Below, in pieces: positions 12,598 through 24,310 of a stretch of 64,000 nt of DNA (position 1 is the stretch's first letter; every line of letters begins with the position of its first letter). A model generated the notes under the pieces. It ran no database searches and was not told the origin of the DNA. It saw only the letters and a program-made list of their open reading frames with translations. Source of the DNA: Tribonema minus (taxonomy: Eukaryota; Sar; Xanthophyceae; Tribonematales; Tribonemataceae). Location: positions 496,001-560,000 of the forward strand of contig JAFCMP010000434.1 of the NCBI GenBank assembly GCA_017506865.1, given 5' to 3'. The position numbers and the translations under genes were made by a program.

Positions 12598-14790
12598 CAG
12601 TAGATATTCACAGCAAGGTGCTGACAGTCGCCTACCTGCAGAGGGCATGCTTGCGTGTCGATGAGAACGAGAGACAAAAATTATACTTCCTCTGTGTCAA
12701 TTTATTTTACAGTTGACAATTCTGAGGGTGAAGACTACAGCATTGACCAAAACACCTGTAATCAAAATTAAAGACAACTGTAAGGCCTTTCACATGCAAC
12801 AATCAGTTTTGAAAACGGTCCACATCTTGAAATGTTGTCACTTTCCCACTACGAGGGTTAGGGTTTCGGCTCGCGGAAAAAACCGACAGAACTGCAAGTT
12901 TGAACTTGCGCAAGTTTAAACACAGACGACATGCAGCGCCACACGCGCTATGGGCCATTAGAGCGATGGCAGCCTTAAGTAGAAATGCGTCATAACAGTA
13001 CAGCTAGCATCTGTGAAGCGCACTGGCGAAAGGCTGCCTCGTGGTGCGTTAGCTGCGGTGGCGATGTGATTCGCAGGATCTGTGCCAAAATACAGAGCAA
13101 GCGCGGGCTGCCTGCCAAGCTGGCGGTACCGGTGAGCTGTGCTGTACGTTCATATGCAGCAGTAAGGCTGGCAAGCCTCCAATCATCGCTGGCGCGACGC
13201 TGGAGGCGGTGTCGGATGTGCCTTTGAACAGCGCTAAATCTACCGAAATGCGGCTCATGCAATCGGCGTCGTCTACAGCACCATATATCGCTGAGCCAAC
13301 GCCAATAATGCCAGCCATTTCGTCAGACACACAAAGGCCATGCTTTCTTACCAGCACATGCTTCATAGGGTGTTGTGTGCACCCCAAGCAGGGTGAGAGC
13401 TGTAGCTACGACGACAGTACCGCAGCGTGCACTTCAATATGAAGTGACGTTTTGTTGTCAAAACGGCCAGGATGGCTACGCTTGGTGTGTTGTCAACTTG
13501 CCATGGGTGGCGATGGACGCCCCAGCATCGAGCGCGACACAAGAAGCCACAATATTGTCGTGATTCTGTGTGCATTGCATGCTCAAGCTGCACACGCACG
13601 TGGGAGATCTGAAACGACTGCAGTTGGCAGACCATACAATGGGCCCCATATTGTGTGTATGGTGTTTACGACCTCATTCTGGAGCACCAGTGGTATACCA
13701 AAGACCATTTGCACCACAAATGGGGCGCACAACCAGCAACAAGCTGTCATACTGCCGCACAACGCGGCTGCTAATGCGCATTAGTGCATGCAGACGGGGC
13801 GGTTTTTAGGTCCAATCGCCCGCGTGCGTAACTAACTCATATAGGCTCGTGGTTAGTCTGTTCACATCTTTATTACCCTATTTCTGTAGTGCTGATCACT
13901 TTTACTTAGTGCAACTTTTGTGTGCACTGCCATCTTCACTATGAAAATTGCATTTCAAAGTCAACTGTACAATGAATTGACACAGAGGAAGTACCTGCCT
14001 TCAGGTGAAGGAAGGGGGCACGCAGAGCTGACCACGAGAGTGCTGGGGGAGCTGTGCGTACTGTATGATGTGACCAAGAGAGGCAAGGAGCTCAAGTCGT
14101 CGCAAGTGCTGCCGAGCAGGCTCCAGCAGGAGCAGCGAGGAACCGACAATGCTCGCGAACCTGTGCCGTCATACGGGGGGGGGGTGTAGAAGCCAAACGG
14201 TCCCTCGGCGGCATTCACCTTAAGCTTATATTGCTGGGGCTTGGGTCAGTCAAAATGGCTTACGGGGAATGGCTTACGGGAGGGGGGGGGAGGGGGTACG
14301 GGGTTTGGTAAGCACGAAGACAACAAAATGGCAGTTGCTGTCATCACTCAAAGCACACAGCAGGCGCGGGCAACAGAAGCAGAATGCAAGGGTGGCGGGC
14401 TTCACAGATGTATTCTGGTGCAATGAGGCTCGGTGGTCACCACGACTTCCATGGCTATACGCATACACAGACCCTCCGCAGTGCACAAATGAACATGCGC
14501 ATGCATGGCATAGGTGCACGCGGTCATTGCCCGGTTTCTCGCCGAGTGCACAGCGCTGCTGTAGCCTGCTTGTCAGCACTTGCAGCTTCTTGAGCTTTTT
14601 GCCTCTATTGGTCACTCCGTACAGCACACACAGCTCCCCCAGCACCCCCGTGGTCAGCTCCGCTTGCCCCCTACCTTCACCTTGAGGCGGGCGCAGCTTC
14701 TCTTTCTCGTTCTGTTAGACACGCAAGCATGCCCTCTGCAGGTAGGCGACTGTCAGGCACCTTGCTGTGAATATCTGCTGGGCAACAGCT
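12598..14790. repeat. Nested inverted repeats around a decayed locus
   Basis: Two inverted pairs are visible. 12598-12682 (read on minus) matches 14703-14790 (plus), sharing CACGCAAGCATGCCCTCTGC and GTAGGCGACTGTCAG. 13985-14160 (plus) matches 14700-14540 (minus), where both arms encode 'GELCVLY.VT.RGK.LK..QVL.SRLQQ'. The conserved peptide pattern means both arms descend from coding sequence. It looks weakly SAP-like (L-x2-L...GK-K-x2-L) but I do not claim that. No intact gene remains. Confidence 0.55.
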
Positions 14791-15690
14791 ATGTGTTTTT
14801 CCTGCCCATCCTGCTCAAGTACTCTAGACTGCACAGAATTTGAGGGGCCTAGACTGAGCAGAATATGGTCATAACAGCACAGAAACAAGGTGCCAGAATT
14901 CTAGATTGTGAAAAGGTGCGCTATACATTTATGTACTTTGAAGTATTTGACTCATCAATCTTCAGCTATGATTGAACAACACAAGTTGCACGCTCTCGCA
15001 GCATACAGCAATGCAGCTGTGGCTAGCTTGCAACAACAGTTATGAGAGCACGCAGCACCCAGAGCAGCAGATGCCCAGTCACCAACAATTGTTCAAGTAG
15101 ACTGTATTTGATGCCACTCGCGCTGGAGCACGCTGATCACTGTCTAGTGAGAACCATGGCATCGGCAATGATATCAGACCTGCCTCCAGCACCGGAAAAA
15201 CGGACACACGGACGCCTAGCATGCGCACACAAGCAGGCTTGCGCGTACACATAATAACTTTGCACGTTGCTGTCACTTGGCAACCCATTGTCAGAGGTAA
15301 CTGCCATACCTGGGCCTCCACTGGAGGGGTAGGTGAAGACTAGTGCATATGACTTGTCTTGTTGCTAAACGTCAGGTGCAGCAATCATTTTGAACTTGAG
15401 CTCAGCTTTCTTGTGATGGGTCACTCCGCAGGAGGTTGCGCGCACTGGCGCACTCCTTTGATGCAGAGGGGCTCAGTGCTCAGGCAGTGGCAGACCACTG
15501 CGCCCGAACACTCGAATGAGCACAATTCAGGTGTGTGTACTTATGCCTGCGCAACGCGCTCCAACCCGCCTCCCAGCGGCTCCATCAGAACTTGCGCTAA
15601 TGAATTCAGCGTCGCCACGCAGCGTTCATCGCTCATTCGCACCACCGCGCAAACGTGCTCACGGTCTGACGCGATCTTTGAGTTCCAGAG
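12800..15690. other. Gene-poor stretch
   Basis: Apart from the inverted repeats listed separately, open frames here (13570-13809, 14269-14685, 15042-15254) lack recognisable domains, start context or splice chains. No confident gene. Confidence 0.4.
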
Positions 15691-15693
15691 GTC

Positions 15694-18600
15694 TCAGTCT
15701 AGCGGCGCAGGGAAGAAGTCGTCGTACTTCTGCTCGTAGATGAAGCAGTGGCGCCTGCGGGGGCCGCGGCGCACGCGGTGCAGGGTGCCGCTGATGGCGC
15801 CGTCCGTGGCCTCCTGCGGAAACAGCCAGAGCGAAGAAGAGCATCACTGCAACGCTCTACTGAGGCAAGAAACATGGACACAAATTCCTGCATGTAGATT
15901 CCCGTACTCGGTCGTGATACAAATTGACACAAACCTCTCAATGTAGATCCCCGTCTTCGATCAAGCACCCCCTCTGATACACAAAGTGTGAGGCAAATTA
16001 CAGGTGCACTGTACTCATGCGCTTTTTTACACTGGTGACAGACGTGACAGCACCGCGTTCCTTCACGAATGTGGCACATGCCTTCTGCAGCGTGGCGAGA
16101 CACAGCAGCCGGTACGTCAAGACTCCAACCTCTGAAGTGCACCAGCGTGTAGAGCAGATCCTATCATGATATGTCGCCTGTGAGCAGTGGCGTCCCATTA
16201 ATGATGATCATGCATGCTCTGAGCCGTGCGCAGCAGCTGCAGTCATCTCGACAGCTGCAGCTGAATGGCTTGAGATGTGCCGGGTAAAAGCTATTGGGGG
16301 TACACTTCAAATGGGTAAAAGCTATTGGGCGTACACTTCAAATGGATGCACATTTTATTGCATGCTTCAAATTGAGTCACAGCCTTGATCTCAGCAGAAT
16401 ACATTCTGCTTCATTCAAAGTATGTGCGCAGAAAGCATGCATCTGAAAATGAAGACAGCGTGCGTCAAGTGCCACTTGCATTTTGAAGCACTACCGCAAA
16501 TTGTGTGTGTCATGTGCATGCGCGCAACCCAATATAGTGAGTTCGGTCACCTGCAGTGCCTTGCCTCCAAACAGCACCAGATCCTTCCCAGGCCTGCAGA
16601 TCGCTTCAACTGCCACCCATGCACGCGACTGTGTGTCAAGAACTTCAAGACCGGCTACGCCACAGCACGGCTCTACGACAAACAGGCTTGGATCGACGTG
16701 TTCAGTCACGTTCAGCTCCTGCAAGATCAAGACAGCAATGACGGTTAATGTACGCTCATGTCGTGCATTTGCAAAGCGCAGCGCAGAGTGCTTTCAGGTG
16801 CCGTGAAGCACTTTGTTAAATCCAGTGAGATGATGGCATAGAGGGCAGGAGAATAACGCTACAGCACTGCTCAGCTGCAAAGAAAGCACAACACACAGCA
16901 ACTGGTGTGCAGTGAAAAACAAGTCTTTGAGGCCTCCCACATGCAGGTTCTGGGGAAGGCAAAGTGACAGCAGACATGGCTGGTGTTCATGAGCTTAGTG
17001 GACAACAGGTGGCCTCTGCACGATCAACAGACCAGCAACCAAATCCATTCAGATTGTGTCGATGACACCAACACAACACGCCTATAAGCCAAAGCACAGT
17101 AACTAAGCACATGACTGGCTTGTCCTGCACTGATGCGGACGTTCTGCGCGTAAACAGTCTCTGCACAAAAAACCCTGCGCCTGCAGCTACTGGCAGACAC
17201 GGTCAAAGAGGCACAGTGCGCAGAACAAGACAAACCGCTGCAACTCTTCAGGGCAGCGTCGAAACTGAGTTGACTGCCCCTCGTCAACCGTTGGAGCAGC
17301 GCACTATGTAGCTCACGCCATTGTCATGCTTCCACTTTCACCTGGTGGCACATGCGCTCTCACATCACCCTCATCTAGTGCGTTGATCAGTCTTCAGCCA
17401 GAGCATCGCTGCAGAGCGACGTAGCTTTGGTGGCCATGATCAAGACTGTTGTGAGGCGAAAATGGTTAGTGAACTTCAGGGTGTGCGCACCTCGCTGTAC
17501 TTGGTAGCATCGTTGGGGTAGCAGAGCGCGTAGCACACGCTGAAGTCGTGCTTCTGTTTATTTTCTGGTGGCGTCACCTGCACACGCCCGAAGCAAGCAC
17601 AAATCATTTGGTCAATGAAGTGCACAGCAAATTAGTGTTCAGCTTTCGACAGTGGCATCCTTCTTATATGCGCAGAGTATAGAGTGTGTAGAGCTCACAC
17701 TCAAGTCGTGCTTCGGCTTGTGTCCCAGTGGCGTCACCTGCACACGCCCCAAAGAAGCACACCGCATCTGGTCATTGAAAAGCACACCAATGGGCATACA
17801 GCCTTCTGCAGTGGCACCGATTGCACATGCGCATGGTATGGGTACATTCTCTAACCTCAACTGATGACCATGTAGCGTCATGAGCAGACAAGTTTAATAC
17901 ACACATCCTGCTGTGGGACAGACAAAGAGAACCGCTGAGCTGCGACGGCGCATTCGGGCTTGCGAATGAACAGGTCGGCTCAGTGGCATGCAGTCCTGCC
18001 CGAGCCACTGGGCCCAGCGCCGCGAATGGATGCAATACGCTCACTTCAGCGCTTGCTGGCAAGCATATATGAAATGGTTTGGCGGCGTGCACATGCGCCC
18101 AACTACAATGATGAGCGCAGCAGTAGCTGAAGCAGGGAGCCAGGCGCGCAGGGAGCGGGGGTGCCAAAGCACAACAGCAGGTGCAATGAGAGAAGTCACT
18201 TTGTGTAACGCGCTCAGCATTTCAACGGCCAGCCTGTACAGGCCAGCCTGCAGAACGCCGAGGCACACACGAGTGCAGCGCGGCGCGTACACACCTGATG
18301 TCAGCCCATCACCTGAAAAGCGAGGGTAACTGCCCTTTGGGCTGCTCGTTGGCAGGAGCAGTTCACAAGTTGCCAATGTGCAAAAGCTGTGCTGAATCGC
18401 AGTTCGCATGCAGCGATGCTCACCGGATACCCGAGGGCGAGGCTCAGCGCCCTGTCGCAGATGCGCTCGCACATGCGCAGCAGCCGCAGCCACGCGGCGC
18501 GCAGCGCATCGTCGGGCCACGACTGCCGATCTGCATGGCCCGCGTGAATGCGGAATGCCTGCCTGCAATGCAGCCCACGCGTACAGCGATTGATTTGTCA

Positions 18601-21600
18601 GGGCCTTGTCTCTCTCTCGTTTTTGAGTTGTGTGTGTTTTTCAACGAGGCGGCTGAACCATGCCATTGAATGAAGTGATTGGGCGTGGCCATCGCATGGC
18701 GCGGCGTAGAGGCGGCCACAGTATGAGAACCGAGAGACTGGAAATAATGAACAGATAAGGTAAAGTTATGAGAGTACTTTAATCACTGGAGGGAACGACA
18801 TCACCGGATGTGGTCACCTGCCAGACGTCTGGTCTCATGTAGCACGATGCTCAGTCAACATGGAGGGCTTCCGCCTCCCATCGCAAGAAGTGCCGGGACA
18901 TGCCCCTTGAAACCTCTGTGGGGTGGCAAGACGAGATTGATGCTGACCGCAACAGGTGAGCGCGTGGACATTTGCGCCTGATTGCCCGTCGTTCACCTAT
19001 CAGGGATCAGCGGTCCACGTCAGAGCTCTAACCTACACGATGACCCTAGCAGCTCTAAGCTACACCATAACCCTAGCGTCCGGCCTGCGTATTTCCGAGG
19101 ATCTCATACCAGTAGCTGCCTACACAGCTGCGTGCTCGTACTCCAGCAAAAACCTGACTGGCTCAAGAAACCGGCTTGCAATACAGAGCTGTGTGCCTGC
19201 TCTCGCCATGCTTTGAGGAGCCTGGTCTGCTCAACAATACTGTGTCTTTCAAAGGGCGTTGTCACATACAACTCTTCATGCTCAGGTGCCAAAGGATATA
19301 TATACACGCCTAGCTGAAAAAGCATCCTTTCTCAAGCAGTTCCTAAATAATCTACATAGAAGTATCATGATATAAGTAACGCCCTCTGTGCGGAGTCAGC
19401 CAAGCTGATGCACACAGCACAATCAAGAAGACAGGCAATCATCGCGCTACAGGTTCCAACGGCGAGCTTGAAAAAGCTCTCTTCAACGGCATGTCTGCAC
19501 TTGAAGTACGCCAGTAGTACCTCATTTCGCCGCACTTCTCAAAGCCCGTCTGCCACATGGGGACGCCCCTCTCGTTGAAGTAGATGTCGCCGCGGCACCG
19601 AAGCTTATCGTCCAGCGGCGCATCGAAAAAGCGCTGCAGCTGAGCAATGAGGTCCAGGTAGGCGCTCTCCACCCTGGCACACGCAGCGCATGCCACGAGC
19701 AAGGGGGGGGAGAGGGGGGTATGAGGCAGCGTATGCCAGCGGGGGGGAGGAAAGGGGGGTACGAAGCAGCGTATGCTGGCAGTGACAGATGTGCCTACTT
19801 ACCGTAGATCCTTCTGCCTAATGCGTGTAACCCGAACACCATCTGACTCAAATAGAAATAAATTCTAAAAGTCTAAAAAAATTCAAATGTTACAACGTAC
19901 ACAAGGGTGGGTCAAAGTACGGTTTTGTGCGTCATCGAAAGCGATCAGCGTCTGCATCAGAGGGAACACCCGCAGTACTAGTGGGTGGTTCAGCACCGGA
20001 GCTCGTCAACTCTAATGCAAATCATCATGGACTTGTTGCGCAGGTACTCTCTTGTCACAGCTGTCTCCGACCTGTGCAGTGGCCTCCATTCAAAAATAGC
20101 CCAGGATCTGGGCGTTCCACAGCTCATGCGGTCAGCCTGCCACTGATCCTGCTGCTACATGCACTGGTGCACGTTTCAGTGTAGCGACCGGCAGCGGTTA
20201 CGTCCCCCAACATGCATTTGCACTGAATATGCACATTGTGACCGAATAATATTGAACGCTCTAAACTAGTGAGTAGCTGCGCTGCAAAACTGGCCTGGGC
20301 GTCCACAACATGCGCAGTGCAGCGGTTCTATCACATGCATCTAGCACACCTGTCATTGTACGTTAAATAACATATGTATGCACATTGTGACTGACTAATA
20401 TTCCGTGCTCTAGACCAGTGATTGAATGCGCTGCAAAATTGGCGCGGGCGTCTATCACATGCGCGGTGCAGCAATTCTATGAAATGTATGTATGCACGCC
20501 TGTCAACGTGACGTTCAACTCGCAGCACCACCATTTTTGCGTGCCAAAGTACTCAACTGCACGGATTGTGCCTCGTGTTTGGCCATGTCTCCATGTGCAT
20601 GAGCATTTATTGTGCGTAATGCATTTGGCGTCCATGGAGTGCGGGCCGCAGAGCAAATGCGGGACACACCGATGGTTGCCAAACATTGCTTTTCTGTGTG
20701 CAAATCAGATCCTACACGTCGTGACCATGACATCATGCCGACATGAAGGAGTGGTGTCATACAATCTCTGGTGTTGTCAAACATCCTGTCGCGCTAGTTC
20801 GAAACAGTTGCTTCCTGTGATGCTCATATTTTCCGTTCATGTCTGTTCACGTACGGCTCGTACCATGTACCTGAGCGAAGCAGTTCAGTTGTACTTTTAT
20901 TAATTCTCGCTCAGGGCGCAAAAAAGCCCAGATGACTGGCATCTAACTTGAAGCTTGCTGTACGGAATCTACATGTCGTGTGACAGTCTGAAAGTGTCTC
21001 AACGACAACCACTCAAACGCCTACGCCGCCAAATGGCATCTCGGGATCCTCCCCTACGCCCTCCTCCATGTGCCCCCCCCCCCCGGATTCTGCCATGTGT
21101 GTCATGACGCGGCCAGAGAGTACGCCATGTGGAGCGCTGCCGACAGTTCAGTTGTACTTTTCATTTTCTAGAAAGTATTTGTACTTGGGCATTTGCACGG
21201 AGGAACTCATGCAACACGCTCAATACATGGCGTACTGTGAGAGAGACTTTGGGTATTTGCTCACCTTCCCGTGTCATCCTCCAAAATCACGAACGAGTGC
21301 CTTTGCATCAGTTCCATGAACCCGGCAGCTCCACTCCAATTCAAGTCCGTAAGCTTCACTCTAGGTACTGCAGTTTTTTCGCCCTTGTGACAGCCGTTTC
21401 CAGCAGACGGCGACTGCTGCACGCAGCACTCGCCAGTGTTGTTGCCAAGGCAACATCCGCCTGCGCAGTTGCCTGCTACGGGTGTGGGCTTCTTGCAGCT
21501 GAGGCAAGTTGATGCTGAAGTCGGCTCTGAAGCATCACTGTAGACAGTGAACTTGTTCGTTGCACGCAGGACCACTGGAGCAGCCATGGCAGCCGCCATC

Positions 21601-21611
21601 AGCGCCACCAT
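15694..21611 (-). CDS. 2OG-Fe(II) oxygenase, isopenicillin-N-synthase-like, with Cys-rich N-terminus
   Basis: Predicted Fe(II)/2-oxoglutarate-dependent dioxygenase. Seven exons on the minus strand: 21611-21265, 19673-19521, 18849-18818, 18530-18424, 17577-17491, 16718-16551, 15813-15694. They sum to 1014 nt with matching phases, giving 337 aa. The N-terminus starts with a hydrophobic signal-like stretch and a Cys-rich segment (about residues 35-75), then the DIOX_N-like part 'VPRVKLTDLNW'. Catalytic core: iron ligands H249 and D251 in 'EHVDPS', H310 in 'LHRVRR', and the likely 2OG-binding Arg near 319. 'GLEVLD', 'AWVAVEA' and 'LVLFGGKALQ' fit the jelly roll. Substrate unknown. The 32-nt exon 18849-18818 is the weakest call but is required by phase. 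Intron 1 has a duplicated C-rich acceptor tract (about 19700-19790), and the intron before exon 17577-17491 holds a copy of that exon's start. Confidence 0.88.
17700..17790 (-). repeat. Acceptor-side partial copy of 2OG oxygenase exon 5
   Basis: About 17790-17700 repeats 17625-17545: shared GTGGCGTCACCTGCACACGC (acceptor and first codons), the GAAGCACGACTT segment, and upstream intron sequence such as TGGTCATTGAA. The copy reads 'VTPLGHKPKHD' where the real exon reads 'VTPPENKQKHD'. It lies about 160 bp upstream in transcript order, inside the intron. Confidence 0.75.
20888..21144 (-). mobile_element. 5'-truncated LINE 3' end inside 2OG oxygenase intron 1
   Basis: Matches in reverse the 3' end of the large LINE of this window: the GCGCTCCACATGGCGTACTC / GACACACATGGC region, then the conserved tail ending in CTGAGCGAGAATTAATAAAA. 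Flanked by an 18-bp direct repeat, CAGTTCAGTTGTACTTTT, at about 20880 and 21144, either a target-site duplication or overlap with the element's own end. Confidence 0.75.
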
Positions 21612-22121
21612 GCTGCCTGCTCACACAATAAGTTCCACACACGAACTGCAACTTCAACTACAAACTTCAAGAAAATTGTTGAAGTACCCAGGTTGTCGCA
21701 GACATTGCTGAATATGCACTTTTACCCCCCGAGTGTGAGTATGGGTGGCTCATGCAGAGACCGAGTGAGTATGCACCGAGTATACTTGCCATGTTGGGCA
21801 CACCGAGTACGAGTGCTGCAGCTCGGCAGCCAAACCGAGTGCGAGTATTTACTCGCACACCGAGTATGGGCCCTAAAGGCTGCAGGCGAGTATTGACCGA
21901 GTATTTGGCGAGTATTGACCGCGTATTGGCGAGTATTGATGCATTGCAGCATGCATTCGCATGTGAATCAGGCATAACACTTGCAGCACACGTGCAGCAT
22001 GTGGGGTTTGCAGCATGATCACACGATACACATCTAGCAGCACTGCTGCAGCAGAGTTAACAGAGTCATCATGACCATCTGCTGGCCATGTCAGGCAATA
22101 ATGTGTTAACTTGAATATGAG
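21612..22121. repeat. CCGAGT-rich minisatellite-like region
   Basis: About 21735-21950 is dominated by irregularly spaced CCGAGT / CGAGTATTGACCGAGTATT motifs. The same motif, in both orientations, reappears at about 22540-22760 on the far side of an ORF. No gene between 21612 and 22121 is supported. Confidence 0.65.
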
Positions 22122-22124
22122 TCA

Positions 22125-22575
22125 TGTGCCGCAAACATGTATTGCAAGGGTAAGGAGCGCCAGCTGATTAGCAGAGCAGGGTAGGGAAAAGCACCAAAAT
22201 GCCAGCAGCTTCGTATTGTCCGTGGGGTGCTCCACGATGACATAATACTTGTAGATGGCACCCTCGCGCTCGACGACAGTGTACGGGGCTAGGCGATCAT
22301 CGTCCTCCCAAAGAATCGGTGGGTCAGAGCCAGCTGCTGCTGCAGGCAGCGCAGCTTCAGGGCCAGCTGCTGCTGCTGCTACTGCAGGCAGCGAAGCTTC
22401 TGTCTCGTCGATGACAATTAAGTCTGCAGCAGCATCAGCAGCAGAATCGACCGCAGCAGCTGCCGCCTCCATGACAGCAGGAGCAGGAGTCACTGGTTCA
22501 AAAAGTTTGAAAAGCCCGCGTTGGAGGACCGAGAATGGTCGCGAAACGGTCCGGGCAAGCGAGCCCGCAGGCCAA
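22125..22575 (-). CDS. Hypothetical acidic Ala-rich protein, probable terminal exon
   Basis: An open minus-strand frame ends at a stop near 22122. Its C-terminal part has protein-like composition: 'LIVIDETEASLPAV', Ala-rich linkers, 'PPILWEDDDRLAPYTVVERE', 'AIYKYYVIVEHPTDNTK'. Upstream, 'SRPFSVLQRGLFKLFEP' also reads well, but beyond about 22580 the frame runs into the CCGAGT repeats, so the true 5' end is unknown. No family recognised. It sits just upstream of the minus-strand 2OG gene. Confidence 0.4.
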
Positions 22576-22758
22576 GCCTGTTTGCAACCGCGCCACTGTA
22601 CTCGGTCGCATACTCGGTTGTAGCCGTCAGACCGAGTGATTATCCAAAGCTGCTTCTGCAGACCGAGTGAATATTGACCGAGTATAATCGGTGCCTGTGC
22701 GGCACCGAGTGCCGAGTAATACTCGGTCATACTCGAGTGCTGCACTCGGTGTCCCGAA

Positions 22759-23118
22759 TTATTCGACAATGTCTGGGTTGTCGGCGCGCGCAATTCTGCA
22801 CTGGGTGCATCTGCTCGCAAAATCCAACATGCTGGTTTTGTGGCAAGTTGCGCATTGCCACCAATCAGCGCAGTTGCATTGTTCCTCTGGCAACACGGCA
22901 CGACCGTTTACCAACACAAGCGTGCGGGGGGGGTTGTTGCCTCCCGCTCCATTGGGCGGCAACACCCAAGAAACCTGAGGCGCGAGCTTGTTGTGTGCTG
23001 GGGGTCTCCAGCACATGGGGTGTTGCTGCACATGCAGCGTTTTGGTGCTGGGTATGTATCGTACTGCAATCTCAAGCCTGCGGCCACGCTTTACAGCCGG
23101 CCTGTAGGCTATCACCAT
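22759..23118 (-). CDS. Hypothetical protein with paired CxxC (RanBP2-like zinc finger?)
   Basis: ORF of 119 codons from an ATG at 23118. The N-terminal part is basic ('RPAVKRGRRLEIAVRYIPS'); the C-terminal part has 'WWQCATCHKTSMLDFASRC' followed by TQC, i.e. W-x-C-x2-C-x11-C-x2-C. This is close to the RanBP2-type zinc finger spacing (x10), which binds RNA or ubiquitin in other proteins. No introns or neighbours help, and the end of the frame abuts the CCGAGT repeats. Could be a fragment of a larger gene or mobile element. Confidence 0.35.
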   Translation of the reverse strand: MVIAYRPAVKRGRRLEIAVRYIPSTKTLHVQQHPMCWRPPAHNKLAPQVSWVLPPNGAGGNNPPRTLVLVNGRAVLPEEQCNCADWWQCATCHKTSMLDFASRCTQCRIARADNPDIVE

Positions 23119-23799
23119 GTCCCTCCTTCTTAAGGCAGATGAGCGTGTGCATACCGGTTTGGAAGTCGCTGCAGACGCGACTTCTCTTGCCACCGTTGTG
23201 CTGTTGGATATATTTGATCAATTGTCGACACAGCAGCCATTGTTAGCAGCAGCTATTGATATCTGTGCACAGTAATGTCGTTGCACTGCTTGTGTTCACT
23301 CAATGTGTCTGCGTGCGTCACAGCTGCAACCTCCTTGCCTCTACGGCAGTCAGGCTGTCTCTCACAGAGTCCAATGACTCTCACAGAGTCCAATGACTCT
23401 CTCTAATTCGGAAGCAGTCAGCGCAACGACAACACGTGGGTAAACCCTGGAAGGCCTTGCCATCCTTCAGTTTTTGCAGAGCTATTAGAACAGGTAGCCA
23501 GCACTGAAGAATCTGAGGATATCTTTTTGCTGCTTGCAGGCAGCCGCACACTTCCTGCCATTCGCCGCCCCAGCAGGATAGTTCATGCCATGCTTGCTCA
23601 ACGTGTCCTTGAGCTGGTGATTGAGCAAGATTGATTTTTCCTGGACAACTTGTTGATCTCTTCTGCAGTTTGATTGCTGAAGTTTTATAAATAAATACCA
23701 TGTCCTGGACTGCATGGGCTGAGCACACGATGTAACGGGCTTTGACGTTTTAACAACTTCAGTTTTGCATAATAATTCAAGTTGCTCAGTGCAAGCCCA

Positions 23800-24273
23800 T
23801 TTCCTCACATCTCCAAGTTTTGCTTCAACATCGATAGCGCGCTAGGGAGGCTGTGGTGCCTGGCAGTGTCTGACCTGCACTTACACAGACAGTTGTCCGA
23901 CCACCTTTCTGTAGACACAGCGCGATTCTCCTCACCCCCTCCGATGCGCGTACCTACAAGTTTTACGGGCGCAGCGTGCCCGTTTATAGTGCCCAGCATG
24001 TGTGCCGGCGGCAGCATCAGCGACCAGCGCTTGCGCAATGTCTTGCTTGATAGATGCGATCCGCGGGCACTGAGGCTGGCACACCATCGGTCGCGCATCG
24101 TCGGAGGGTGAACAGTGCGCTGTGGTGAACAAGACAATGCTCACTCGCTGATCTGCGTGAAGTCACGGCGTCCATCTCGGCTGCTGATATGCACACTATG
24201 TTCCTCACTATATGTTCCGCCGTACTGCTCAAACCAGGTCGAGTCAGAATAAAGTCTTGTGAAAAAAAAAAAA
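23800..24273 (+). pseudogene. Possible processed retrosequence ending in poly(A)
   Basis: AATAAA at 24248 is followed 8 bp later by an uninterrupted run of 12 A (24262-24273), the arrangement expected at the 3' end of a reverse-transcribed mRNA or SINE. Upstream an open frame (23782-24111) has no recognised domain. The 5' end cannot be set. The run lies only about 40 bp before the ATG of the DUF1517 gene. Confidence 0.35.
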
Positions 24274-24310
24274 GCTGGCCAGTCACAGTCCGAGTGTGCA
24301 GCACACCCCC

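Noticed and set aside
16422..16748. 108-codon plus-strand ORF with several CxxC pairs, resembling a zinc-binding protein
   Set aside because: It is antisense to the 2OG oxygenase exon 16718-16551, which carries the HxD iron ligands and fits the splice chain.
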